Below, piece after piece: positions 1 to 6,153 of a stretch of DNA of 13,950 nucleotides; within the stretch, counting starts at the first letter, position 1; every line of letters begins with the position of its first letter. Source of the DNA: Betaproteobacteria bacterium. GTDB taxonomy: Bacteria; Pseudomonadota; Gammaproteobacteria; Burkholderiales; Usitatibacteraceae. The stretch spans positions 1 to 13,950 of the forward strand of contig JANYFH010000077.1 of NCBI GenBank assembly GCA_025362705.1. Direction: 5' to 3'. A program made the translations under genes and the position numbers. The notes under the pieces were generated by a model that was not told where the DNA came from, made no database searches, and worked only from the letters and a program-made list of their open reading frames with translations.

Positions 1-1725
1 ATCGTTTCTATTGTCTTCGGCATGTATCAGGGCCTGTGGCGATACGCGAGTTTGCCGGATGTACAGAGGATCGTCGCGAGTGTTGTGGCGGGCTCGCTGG
101 CAGTGGCACTCACAGTCTGGGCGGGCGGATGGCTCGGCAGACTTGGCTTTGCGCAATTTTTCGTGCAGACATTGTTGCTCATTGTGTTGATGTCTGGCAG
201 CCGCATCGCCTACCGTTCATGGCAGGAGTGGCGGCAGTACGGAAAAACTGGCGACATGGGTACACCAGTGTTGGTACTTGGCGCGGGTGACGCGGCGGTC
301 AGCCTTATAAAAGAGCTCGTTCGGAGCAGCGACTGGCGGGTGATGGGGCTGCTAGATGATGACGCCAACAAGCGCCATCGATTGCTGCACGGCGAACGCG
401 TCCTCGGTGCGATCGATGAACTGCCGAGAATCGCACGCAGCCTGAAAGTGAAGCACGCCGTCATCGCAATGCCCTCAGTACCCTATTCCGTTCGTCGCCG
501 CGTAATCGAAATATGCAACAAGGCGCGCGTACAGGTTTTGACAATTCCAAAATTCAACAGTGTCGCGTTAGCACCGGCTGCCAGTGGCAAGACGCTGGCG
601 CCAAAGATCCGTCGCGTCGCCGTAGAAGACTTGATGAAACGCGAACCCATCATTCTCGATGATGCAGGTCTGCATGATCTCATCACCGATAAAGTGATTA
701 TGGTCACCGGTGCGGGCGGCTCGATCGGATCCGAGCTGTGTCGGCAAATCGCGAGCTATCAACCGTCGATGCTGGTGCTGTTTGAACAAAGCGAATTTGC
801 GATGTACCAGATCGAACAGACCTTACGCGATGCATTTGAGAACCTGCCGATTGCAAGCGTCATCGGGGATATTAAAAATGCGCGGCGTGTGAATCAGGCA
901 ATGCACCAATATTCACCTTCACTTGTTTTTCATGCGGCCGCATACAAGCACGTGCCGCTGATGGAAGAATCGAATGCATGGGAAGCGGTCCAGAATAATG
1001 CGCTGGGCACACTCATCGTTGCCAGGTCCGCAATCGAATATGGTGTCAAGAAATTCGTGCTGATTTCAACCGACAAGGCGGTCAATCCCACCAACGTGAT
1101 GGGCGCCACCAAACGGCTCTCAGAGATGATTTGCCAGGCACTGCAGCAGTCAGGCGATACACGATTTGAAATGGTGCGTTTCGGCAACGTGCTGGGTAGC
1201 GCCGGTAGTGTCATTCCCCGGTTTCAGGAGCAGATTGATCAGGGCGGGCCGGTGACGGTGACGCATCCGGATATGGTGCGTTATTTCATGTCGATTCCGG
1301 AGGCCGCGCAATTGGTATTGCAGGCTGGCACGATGGGTTTGGGAGGCGAAGTGTTCGTGCTCGATATGGGTGAACCGGTGAAGATCGTTGATCTCGCCAA
1401 TGACATGATTCGCCTTTCAGAACCGACGGATAACGAAATCAAAGTGGTATTCACAGGATTGCGCCCCGGCGAAAAACTTTTCGAGGAACTGCTGCTCGAC
1501 GATGAGCACACGCGCCCAACACCGCACCCGAAGCTGCGTGTAGCGAAGGCGCGCGAAGTGGCGGCTGGCTTCCTGGATACGCTGACAAGCTGGCTGAATC
1601 AGGATCGTATGCCCGACGATTCAGAAGTTCGCCGCGATCTCAAGCGCTGGGTGCCGGAATACGTAGCGCAAGTGCGTCCGAAGCTGAAATCCGTGAATGG
1701 GCTGGCAGAGAAAAAATCGGCCTAG
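1..1725 (+). CDS. WbpM/CapD-type nucleotide-sugar 4,6-dehydratase, 5' end missing
   Basis: Membrane-bound dehydratase of the WbpM/CapD/PglF family, which converts UDP-GlcNAc to a 4-keto-6-deoxy sugar for O-antigen, capsule or glycan synthesis. The frame is open to the first base of the window, so the Met at nt 22 is probably internal; family members are usually 600-660 residues, so one or two N-terminal membrane helices lie outside. Numbering from nt 22, two hydrophobic segments lie at about 15-37 and 40-60. A first Rossmann-like fold follows (LGAGD at 86-90), then a linker, then the catalytic SDR domain with TGAGGSIGSEL at about 229-239. The catalytic region reads STDKAVNPTNVMGATKR (349-365), with Met360 where ordinary SDRs have Tyr and Lys364 in place. 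This is the Ser-Met-Lys arrangement reported for WbpM. The exact sugar product is inferred. The gene ends with TAG and is followed by the tRNA-Arg interval on the opposite strand. Confidence 0.93.
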   Translation: MVSIVFGMYQGLWRYASLPDVQRIVASVVAGSLAVALTVWAGGWLGRLGFAQFFVQTLLLIVLMSGSRIAYRSWQEWRQYGKTGDMGTPVLVLGAGDAAVSLIKELVRSSDWRVMGLLDDDANKRHRLLHGERVLGAIDELPRIARSLKVKHAVIAMPSVPYSVRRRVIEICNKARVQVLTIPKFNSVALAPAASGKTLAPKIRRVAVEDLMKREPIILDDAGLHDLITDKVIMVTGAGGSIGSELCRQIASYQPSMLVLFEQSEFAMYQIEQTLRDAFENLPIASVIGDIKNARRVNQAMHQYSPSLVFHAAAYKHVPLMEESNAWEAVQNNALGTLIVARSAIEYGVKKFVLISTDKAVNPTNVMGATKRLSEMICQALQQSGDTRFEMVRFGNVLGSAGSVIPRFQEQIDQGGPVTVTHPDMVRYFMSIPEAAQLVLQAGTMGLGGEVFVLDMGEPVKIVDLANDMIRLSEPTDNEIKVVFTGLRPGEKLFEELLLDDEHTRPTPHPKLRVAKAREVAAGFLDTLTSWLNQDRMPDDSEVRRDLKRWVPEYVAQVRPKLKSVNGLAEKKSA

Positions 1726-1768
1726 TAACTACTCGGTTTCGATTACACGCTTTTCGCTTATCCCAGCT

Positions 1769-1791
1769 ATTGGTGCGCCCGACACGATTCG
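1769..1791 (-). repeat. 23-bp direct repeat of the tRNA-Arg 3' end (outer copy)
   Basis: Perfect copy of the last part of the T arm, the 3' acceptor strand and the CCA of tRNA-Arg(CCG), plus two flanking bases. It has the same orientation as the tRNA gene and lies 147 bp further downstream of it on the minus strand. Identity stops sharply on both sides. A repeat of a tRNA 3' end is the usual trace of site-specific integration into a tRNA gene, but here only 124 bp lie between the copies and there is no integrase. Confidence 0.85.
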
Positions 1792-1877
1792 CCCACATAC
1801 TGCGGGCCGCGGTTCGGCCTGCATGCCGAACCCTTCGAATCATGTCCGCGAGCCAAGCAGTTGGCTCGCTCGGGCGA
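1771..1877 (-). ncRNA. Putative structured, tRNA-like RNA element with CCA end
   Basis: Read on the minus strand this segment is almost entirely self-complementary. A closing stem of 5-7 bp joins 1870-1876 to 1776-1782. Directly inside is a perfect 9-bp hairpin (1848-1869, loop CTGC). Next comes an 11-bp long-range stem (GACATGATTCG at 1846-1836 with CGAATCGTGTC at 1791-1781). That stem encloses a perfect 8-bp hairpin (1811-1832) and a 5-6 bp hairpin (1791-1807, loop AGTAT). The closing stem and the long-range stem compete for two bases at 1781-1782. The 3' end is CACCA, from the tRNA-Arg repeat. Both wobble positions (1842/1785 and 1803/1795) are G-U on this strand but A-C on the other, favouring a minus-strand RNA. 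TATATT at 1889-1884 is at -10 distance from the 5' end, but no -35 is visible. Transcription and function are inference; it could instead be a DNA-level recombination footprint. Confidence 0.4.
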
Positions 1878-1888
1878 AATACAAATAT

Positions 1889-1912
1889 AAACGCCACCCG
1901 GAGGTGGCGTTT
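1889..1912 (-). terminator. Rho-independent terminator of tRNA-Arg
   Basis: A perfect 10-bp stem (1889-1898 with 1903-1912) has a four-base loop. On the minus strand it is followed by GTTTATATTTGTATTT, a U-rich tract. It begins six bases past the CCA of the tRNA, as expected for a monocistronic tRNA unit. Its T-rich tail also contains the TATATT that could serve as a -10 box for the structured element just beyond it. Confidence 0.8.
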
Positions 1913-1915
1913 GGA

Positions 1916-1938
1916 ATTGGTGCGCCCGACACGATTCG
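1916..1938 (-). repeat. 23-bp direct repeat, copy inside tRNA-Arg
   Basis: Inner copy of the repeat at 1769-1791, identical over 23 bp. It covers the tRNA 3' end from within the T arm through CCA plus two bases. This copy completes the functional tRNA gene. Its placement at the 3' end of a tRNA is typical of an attB/attL core, but element genes are absent from the window. Confidence 0.8.
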
Positions 1939-1994
1939 AACGTGCGACTTCTACCTTCGGAGGGTAGCACTCTATCCATCTGAGCTACGGGCGC
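1918..1994 (-). tRNA. tRNA-Arg (anticodon CCG)
   Basis: Complete cloverleaf on the minus strand. The acceptor strands are GCGCCCG (1994-1988) and CGGGCGC, followed by ACCA at the 3' end, so CCA is encoded. The D arm contains AGCTCAG...GAGAG-type bases. The anticodon stem CTACC/GGTAG encloses the loop CTCCGAA, giving anticodon CCG (complement at 1958-1960), which reads the arginine codon CGG. The T arm is GCACG-TTCGAAT-CGTGT. The total of 77 nt including CCA is standard. A terminator follows at 1889-1912. Part of its 3' end is duplicated at 1769-1791. Confidence 0.97.
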
Positions 1995-2068
1995 ATTCCG
2001 GATTACGGGGGTAGTTTACCATCCCGGTCGCGATTCGTTTCTGGTCGGCACCAAGTTTCACGCGGAGT

Positions 2069-2098
2069 TTGAGTCGAAAAGCGCTTCGCCAGTATAAT
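2069..2098 (+). promoter_or_regulatory. Sigma70-type promoter for the cytochrome c gene
   Basis: TTGAGT (2069-2074) and a perfect TATAAT (2093-2098) are separated by 18 bp. Transcription would start near 2105, about 29 nt before the ATG at 2134. AGGAAG at 2123-2128 is well placed as ribosome-binding site. Confidence 0.7.
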
Positions 2099-2133
2099 TA
2101 AATAATTGAAATCCTTGTCCTCAGGAAGTCGCC

Positions 2134-2721
2134 ATGGCACAAACGCATCACGATCCCGCTGAAGAAACAACAGAAAGCCACCCCGTCAAAGTAGCAATTG
2201 CTGTCACGGTCGGTGCATTTGCGCTCATCCTGGGCATCGTCATGCTCGCTTCTTTCGCCGTTGGCAGTCATTCTGTAGGTAAGAGCGTCGATAGCGCCAA
2301 TACGCCTGAAGCAATCGCGCAACGCATTGCACCTGTGGTTACATTGGCAGCCGACGCATCGAAAGGCGTCGCGCCTGCGTTGGCGCCAGTGGCAGCGGTG
2401 TCGATGAAGGCGGAGGTGCCAATCGTGGCGATGGCAATACCTGCAGCCACCGCAGGCGCTCCCGCTGCAACAGGAGGCGAGGGCGTTTACAAGTCCGCAT
2501 GCGTGGCTTGCCACGGTGCCGGTATTGCGGGTGCACCCAAGGCTGGAGAAAAAGCAGCATGGGCCCCGCGCATCGCGCAAGGCAAGCCGACCTTGTACGA
2601 TCACGCGCTCCACGGATATCAGGGTAAAGCGGGAGTGATGCCTCCCAAGGGTGGCAATATTGCATTGGCCGACGCTGACGTGAAATCTGCAGTTGATTAC
2701 ATGGTTTCGCTGGCGAAGTAG
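2134..2721 (+). CDS. Membrane-anchored c5-type cytochrome c
   Basis: Small electron carrier with one haem c. A short charged N-terminus precedes a hydrophobic helix at about residues 20-47, which would anchor the protein in the inner membrane with the haem domain in the periplasm. A long Ala/Pro/Val-rich linker (about 50-110) leads to the cytochrome domain. Haem attachment is CVACH at 123-127, and the likely axial Met is M169 in VMPPKGG. The length (195 aa) and the GxGxYxxxCxxCHxxG...MPPKG pattern fit the cytochrome c5/CycB family common in betaproteobacteria, where such proteins link the bc1 or quinol side to terminal oxidases; the partner here is unknown. The start is supported by AGGAAG five bases upstream and by the TATAAT promoter. 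It is a single-gene unit, closed by the terminator at 2753-2777. Confidence 0.92.
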   Translation: MAQTHHDPAEETTESHPVKVAIAVTVGAFALILGIVMLASFAVGSHSVGKSVDSANTPEAIAQRIAPVVTLAADASKGVAPALAPVAAVSMKAEVPIVAMAIPAATAGAPAATGGEGVYKSACVACHGAGIAGAPKAGEKAAWAPRIAQGKPTLYDHALHGYQGKAGVMPPKGGNIALADADVKSAVDYMVSLAK

Positions 2722-2752
2722 AGATCAATGCAGCATGCTTGTTTTTCACCGG

Positions 2753-2777
2753 AAGGGGCGGATCATCCGCCCCTTTT
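2753..2777 (+). terminator. Rho-independent terminator after the cytochrome c gene
   Basis: GC-rich inverted repeat AAGGGGCGGAT / ATCCGCCCCTT (2753-2763 and 2765-2775) with a very tight centre, so the inner pairs open into a small loop. It is followed by TTTTGCTTTT on the plus strand. It separates the cytochrome gene from apaH, whose start lies 19 bp further on. Confidence 0.85.
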
Positions 2778-2795
2778 GCTTTTCAGACTGCGGTA

Positions 2796-3623
2796 ATGAG
2801 TACTTATGCCATCGGCGATTTGCAAGGATGCTTTGAATCGCTTCAGGTACTCCTTGCGAAAATTGATTTCGACAGCGCGCGTGATCAATTGTGGTTGGTC
2901 GGTGACATCGTCAACCGTGGCCCGGGGTCGCTGGAGTGCCTGCGCTTTGTACGCAGCTTGGGCAAACGTGCGACCGTTGTGCTGGGCAATCATGACTTGC
3001 ATCTTCTTGCGGTGGCTGAGGGAATCAGCAAGGTCGGAAAGCGCGATACGATTCAACCGATTCTCGATGCGCCGGATCGCAATGATTTGCTCGAATGGTT
3101 GCGTCACCAGAAATTACTGCATGTTGACGGACGCTATCTCATGGTGCACGCGGGACTGCTTCCGCAATGGAGCCTGACACAAGCACTCGGATTGGCGGCC
3201 GAGGTGGAAGAGCTGTTACGGGGTTCGGTCCATCGTACTTTTCTGAAAAACATGTATGGCAACGAGCCCAATCGCTGGGACGACAAATTACTTGACAGCG
3301 CACGTCATCGACTCGTCACCAACGTGATGACACGCATGCGCGTTCTGAGTGACCGCAACGAGCTTGATTTCGAGTTCAAGGGCGAACTCGCGACAATCCC
3401 GCCCGGCTTGGTGCCGTGGTTCACGAGGCGACATCCGTCGTTTGCGGACAAGACCATTCTCGCGGGCCACTGGTCCGCCCTCGGGCTACACGTAACGTCG
3501 AATTTCATTGGTCTCGATAGTGGCTGCGCGTGGGGGCGCCAGCTTACTGCGCTGCGTCTGGAGGATCGCGCCATTTTTCAAGTGGAGTGTGCGGAAGCTG
3601 GTGTCCGGGACAGAGAAGAATAA
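2796..3623 (+). CDS. apaH: Bis(5'-nucleosyl)-tetraphosphatase, symmetrical (ApaH)
   Basis: Cytoplasmic calcineurin-like metallophosphatase that splits Ap4A into two ADP and so limits alarmone levels. I chose the ATG at 2796 because MSTYAIGDLQG is the usual family N-terminus; the longer open frame to 2739 would run through the upstream terminator. Metal-binding motifs are in order: GDLQGC (7-12), GDIVNRG (36-42), GNHD (64-67), MVHAGLLPQW (about 116-125) and a late GHWSALG near residue 227. The 275 aa length matches the family (about 275-280). The ribosome-binding site is poor and no separate promoter is obvious, so it may depend on read-through or on a promoter inside the terminator region. 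Unlike enteric bacteria it is not next to rsmA/apaG. Confidence 0.95.
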   Translation: MSTYAIGDLQGCFESLQVLLAKIDFDSARDQLWLVGDIVNRGPGSLECLRFVRSLGKRATVVLGNHDLHLLAVAEGISKVGKRDTIQPILDAPDRNDLLEWLRHQKLLHVDGRYLMVHAGLLPQWSLTQALGLAAEVEELLRGSVHRTFLKNMYGNEPNRWDDKLLDSARHRLVTNVMTRMRVLSDRNELDFEFKGELATIPPGLVPWFTRRHPSFADKTILAGHWSALGLHVTSNFIGLDSGCAWGRQLTALRLEDRAIFQVECAEAGVRDREE

Positions 3624-3636
3624 GAAACACCAGGAT

Positions 3637-3660
3637 CGGCGGGCTTTCCCAGCCGTTTAT
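3637..3660 (+). terminator. Possible weak terminator of apaH
   Basis: CGGCGGG (3637-3643) can pair with CCCAGCCG (3648-3655) leaving one bulged A, and is followed by TTTAT. It lies between the convergent ends of apaH and the acyltransferase gene. The stem is short and imperfect. Confidence 0.35.
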
Positions 3661-3692
3661 AGCTTGGGGGCCGCACCAGTGCTTGATATGCG

Positions 3693-4520
3693 CTAATTTG
3701 TTGCCAATGCTCCATCTGTACCGATACGCAGTTGCGCATGCGGCAAGGGCACATGCAGTATCTGTGCAATCGCCGCTTCTGATGTAAGCGCTAATTCACG
3801 CCGCGTCATCCCGGTTGCATCAATCTGTGGTGCGAAAGTGATCTCGGCAATCATCGACTTGGCGGAAATAATCCTCGCCACCGATTCCGCAAAACTCAAT
3901 TCACCTATAAAGGCCGCTGCATTTGTGCTTTCGCCATCGCTTGCGCGATAGCCGATTGCGGCAGGCGCGATGGTCGCAGAATTGGCAACGGCGGGCTCAA
4001 AAAGCGAGGTGTGAAACTTGAGCAATTTGTCGCCAGCCGTTGTTGTTCCTTCTGGAAAGAAGCCAATCGTGGAACCTTCGGCCATCACCTTGTGCATGGT
4101 TTCGTTGATTTTGGCGGTGTCGCTGCGACGAGTGCGGCGAATGAAAATGGTGCCGGATTTTTCACACAGCCAGCCAGCAATTGGCCAATCGCGAATTTCT
4201 GCTTTGGCAATGAAGCGCGCAGGTTGCGCCGCGTTGATGACGAAAATATCCACCCAAGAAATATGATTGGCCGCAACAATTAAATTGCGTGCAGCCTTTG
4301 CCGGTCGCGCGCCGTGCACTGACAGCAGGATGTTCAGGATGCGCAGCAGCTTTCTTGCCCACCATCCGGTAATGGCTGCGCGACGTTGCACGGACACACG
4401 TGGAAACACGATGCCTACAGCAATCAATGCCACACCAATATGCGCAAACAACCTGATCCAACGAATTGCGCGGATCATGCGGTTGGTATGTGCGCCAGTT
4501 TGTTCTGACAACTTCACCAT
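3693..4520 (-). CDS. 1-acyl-sn-glycerol-3-phosphate acyltransferase (PlsC family)
   Basis: Inner-membrane acyltransferase that adds the second acyl chain to lysophosphatidic acid in phospholipid synthesis. The PlsC signature blocks are present: NHISWVDIF at 85-93 (catalytic His86 and Asp91 of the NHxSxxD motif), GTIFIRR at 123-129, and FPEGTTT at 155-161 (glycerol-phosphate binding). A hydrophobic segment at about 24-40 is the membrane anchor, and a second hydrophobic stretch surrounds 57-68. The length, 275 aa, is normal. The ATG at 4520 has no good ribosome-binding site; Met15 (MIRAIRWIRLF) is an alternative. A related N-acyltransferase such as an OlsA-type enzyme cannot be excluded from motifs alone. 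The gene lies downstream of the SlyB-like gene but a 13-bp hairpin (4564-4594) intervenes, so it may be separately expressed. Confidence 0.9.
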   Translation of the reverse strand: MVKLSEQTGAHTNRMIRAIRWIRLFAHIGVALIAVGIVFPRVSVQRRAAITGWWARKLLRILNILLSVHGARPAKAARNLIVAANHISWVDIFVINAAQPARFIAKAEIRDWPIAGWLCEKSGTIFIRRTRRSDTAKINETMHKVMAEGSTIGFFPEGTTTAGDKLLKFHTSLFEPAVANSATIAPAAIGYRASDGESTNAAAFIGELSFAESVARIISAKSMIAEITFAPQIDATGMTRRELALTSEAAIAQILHVPLPHAQLRIGTDGALATN

Positions 4521-4563
4521 GTGGTGATGCTACTGCATCCTGGCGAAGTCTCAACGCACCAAC

Positions 4564-4594
4564 GCAAGGAAGGGGCGCGCAGCCCCTTCCTTGC
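4564..4594 (-). terminator. Long GC-rich hairpin after the SlyB-like gene
   Basis: Perfect 13-bp inverted repeat (GCAAGGAAGGGGC at 4564-4576 with its complement at 4582-4594) around a five-base loop. It starts 22 bases past the stop codon of the lipoprotein gene. It is the obvious end of the PfkB-lipoprotein unit, although the bases after it on the minus strand (GTTGGTGCGTTG) are not a clean U tract, so it could equally act as an mRNA 3'-end stabiliser. Confidence 0.6.
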
Positions 4595-4616
4595 ATTCAC
4601 ACTGCTTCCGAATTGC

Positions 4617-5084
4617 TTAAATACGGGAGACCCTTGTGCTGCCTTGGCCAGAGAGAATGCGAACACGGTCGCCGACACGAAATTCTTCGTCTTTCTCCTG
4701 CGTAACCGCAATCAATTTGCCGCCTTCGAGTCGCACTGTGACCTCAACACCTTTGCGGTCATTGTTGTTCTTCTCTACGGCGTTGCCAATGATGCCGCCG
4801 ACGACGGCACCGGCAATTGCGCCGACAGCGTTCGCTTTGTAGCCGCCACCAACGGTCGAACCCGCGACCCCACCAATGGCGGCGCCGGCCAGCGTTCCCG
4901 TTCCGGTATCGCGGGCATCAATGGTCACATCGCGCACCGTTTCCACAATACCGAGTCGCACCGTTTGTTCGCCGCGCACCTGCCCGCGTGTGTAGTTGCC
5001 GCCACCCAAACCAGGTTGCGCGCAACCAGCAAGAATGGCTACAGTGGCTATCGTACCCAAAACCATCATTCGCTTCATGTTCAT
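4617..5084 (-). CDS. SlyB/Pcp-like glycine-zipper outer-membrane lipoprotein
   Basis: Small lipoprotein of the 17-kDa antigen/SlyB family. I chose the ATG at 5084 because AGGAG sits six bases before it; an upstream in-frame ATG at 5117 would lie inside the neighbouring kinase gene and lacks that support. The product is 155 aa: signal peptide 1-20 ending in the lipobox LAGC with Cys21 as lipidation site, a spacer, then a glycine-zipper hairpin at about 61-101 (repeated Gly/Ala-rich steps such as GAAIGGVAGSTVGGG and GAIAGAVVGGIIGN), and a small C-terminal beta-type region. After Cys21 comes Ala, not Asp, so sorting to the outer membrane is expected. SlyB proteins help maintain outer-membrane integrity. 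The ribosome-binding site begins next to the stop codon of the kinase gene, indicating translation from a shared transcript. Confidence 0.92.
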   Translation of the reverse strand: MNMKRMMVLGTIATVAILAGCAQPGLGGGNYTRGQVRGEQTVRLGIVETVRDVTIDARDTGTGTLAGAAIGGVAGSTVGGGYKANAVGAIAGAVVGGIIGNAVEKNNNDRKGVEVTVRLEGGKLIAVTQEKDEEFRVGDRVRILSGQGSTRVSRI

Positions 5085-5094
5085 GTGTTGCTCC

Positions 5095-6033
5095 TCATTC
5101 AAAAAGAGGTTCGTCAAATGCCATCACAAAGCGCGCTTCGATGTCTTCACGCTTTGGATGATGACCCTGCGGGCCGCGATTTTCAATCTTGATGCTGCCC
5201 ATCGTATTGGCGAGTCGCCCGGTTTTTTCCCAGGACCAGCCGCGTTCGATACCGTACAACAAACCTGAACGATACGCATCGCCACAACCGGTAGGATCGA
5301 CCCGCCGTTCTTCTCTAACGGACGGAATGCTGATCTGTTGACCATCCGCATAAATAACCGAACCCTCAGCACCCTTGGTGACGAAAAATGCCTTCAAACG
5401 CTCGGTAAGCTTGGCAATTGGCTCCCCGATACGCTCTTCGAGCACCCGTGCCTCGTAATCGTTGACCGCGACATAATCGGCGAGTTCGATGAAGTGTTTC
5501 AATTCGTAACCCTTAAACACCGACATCTGCTGTCCCGGATCAAAAATGAACGGGATTTTCGCATCGTGAAACTGCTCGGCGTGCTGTAGCATGCCGTCGC
5601 GCGAATCCGGCGCCAGAATGCCCAGCTTTACTCCCTTCGCGTCGCCAACCTTATTTATGTAGGAAGACGACATGGCACCGGGATGAAAAGCCGTGATCTG
5701 GTTGGCGTCCATATCGGTGGTAATGAAAGCCTGCGCCACAAAAGTGCCCGGTACTTCACGGATGTGGGCGCGCGAAATATTCAATGCTTCAAGTCGAGCC
5801 CGATAGGGCCCGAAATCGTCGCCTACCGTCGCCATGATCAGCGGTTCGCCTCCCAATAGTTTCAGGTTGTACGCGATGTTTCCACCGGTACCACCAAATT
5901 CCCGACGCATATCAGGCACGACGAATGATACATTCAGGATATGAATTTGATCGGGAAGAATGTGCTCGCCGAATTTGCCGTGAAATACCATGATGGTGTC
6001 GTAGGCAAGTGAACCGCAGATCAAGACAGACAT
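5095..6033 (-). CDS. PfkB-family sugar/nucleoside kinase
   Basis: Ribokinase-fold kinase, 312 aa. The N-terminus MSVLICGSLAYDTIM, the substrate-binding EFGGTGGNIAYNLKLLGG (about 45-62) and the C-terminal ATP/anion-hole motif VDPTGCGDAYRSG (245-257, catalytic Asp252) are all present. Relatives in betaproteobacteria are annotated as carbohydrate or adenosine kinase; the substrate cannot be fixed from sequence. The ATG at 6033 has AAAGGA upstream; a TTG two codons earlier is possible but has too little spacing. A TATAAT -10 box precedes it. The gene ends in TGA ten bases before the lipoprotein start, so the two are likely co-transcribed although their roles look unrelated. Confidence 0.9.
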   Translation of the reverse strand: MSVLICGSLAYDTIMVFHGKFGEHILPDQIHILNVSFVVPDMRREFGGTGGNIAYNLKLLGGEPLIMATVGDDFGPYRARLEALNISRAHIREVPGTFVAQAFITTDMDANQITAFHPGAMSSSYINKVGDAKGVKLGILAPDSRDGMLQHAEQFHDAKIPFIFDPGQQMSVFKGYELKHFIELADYVAVNDYEARVLEERIGEPIAKLTERLKAFFVTKGAEGSVIYADGQQISIPSVREERRVDPTGCGDAYRSGLLYGIERGWSWEKTGRLANTMGSIKIENRGPQGHHPKREDIEARFVMAFDEPLFE

Positions 6034-6059
6034 GCGCAAAAATCCTTTGGGAAAAGGGC

Positions 6060-6065
6060 ATTATA
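6060..6065 (-). promoter_or_regulatory. -10 box for the PfkB kinase-lipoprotein unit
   Basis: A perfect TATAAT on the minus strand lies 27 bases before the kinase ATG, predicting a start near 6053 and a short leader carrying AAAGGA. There is no convincing -35 hexamer at 16-18 bp, so the promoter may rely on an activator or be weak. Confidence 0.5.
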
Positions 6066-6153
6066 TCGTTGCAGTGCGAGTTCCTTCCGCTGGTCGGAAA
6101 TCGTGACGCGGGTTTAGGAATGAAATGATTTTTGACGTATTTGCGACTTCTGT

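Noticed and set aside
1769..1877. Integron attC site as an explanation for the folded element
   Set aside because: The RYYYAAC/GTTRRRY core pair and paired L/R boxes are not present, there is no integrase or cassette, and the closing sequence is a tRNA acceptor end.
1771..1877. A second, intact tRNA gene
   Set aside because: There is no D-arm consensus, no seven-base anticodon loop in place and no T-arm pairing; only the 3' acceptor end and CCA match a tRNA.
1697..2014. 105-aa open frame on the plus strand across the tRNA-Arg region
   Set aside because: It overlaps the end of the dehydratase gene, reads antisense through the tRNA, has no ribosome-binding site and a composition dictated by the tRNA and hairpins.
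2098..2613. 171-aa minus-strand frame opposite the cytochrome c gene
   Set aside because: Cys/Arg/His-rich shadow of the Ala/Pro linker codons; the plus-strand gene has promoter, ribosome-binding site, haem motif and terminator.
4521..5192. 223-aa plus-strand frame opposite the SlyB-like gene
   Set aside because: Antisense to a well-supported lipoprotein with lipobox and glycine zipper; it also passes through the 13-bp terminator hairpin.
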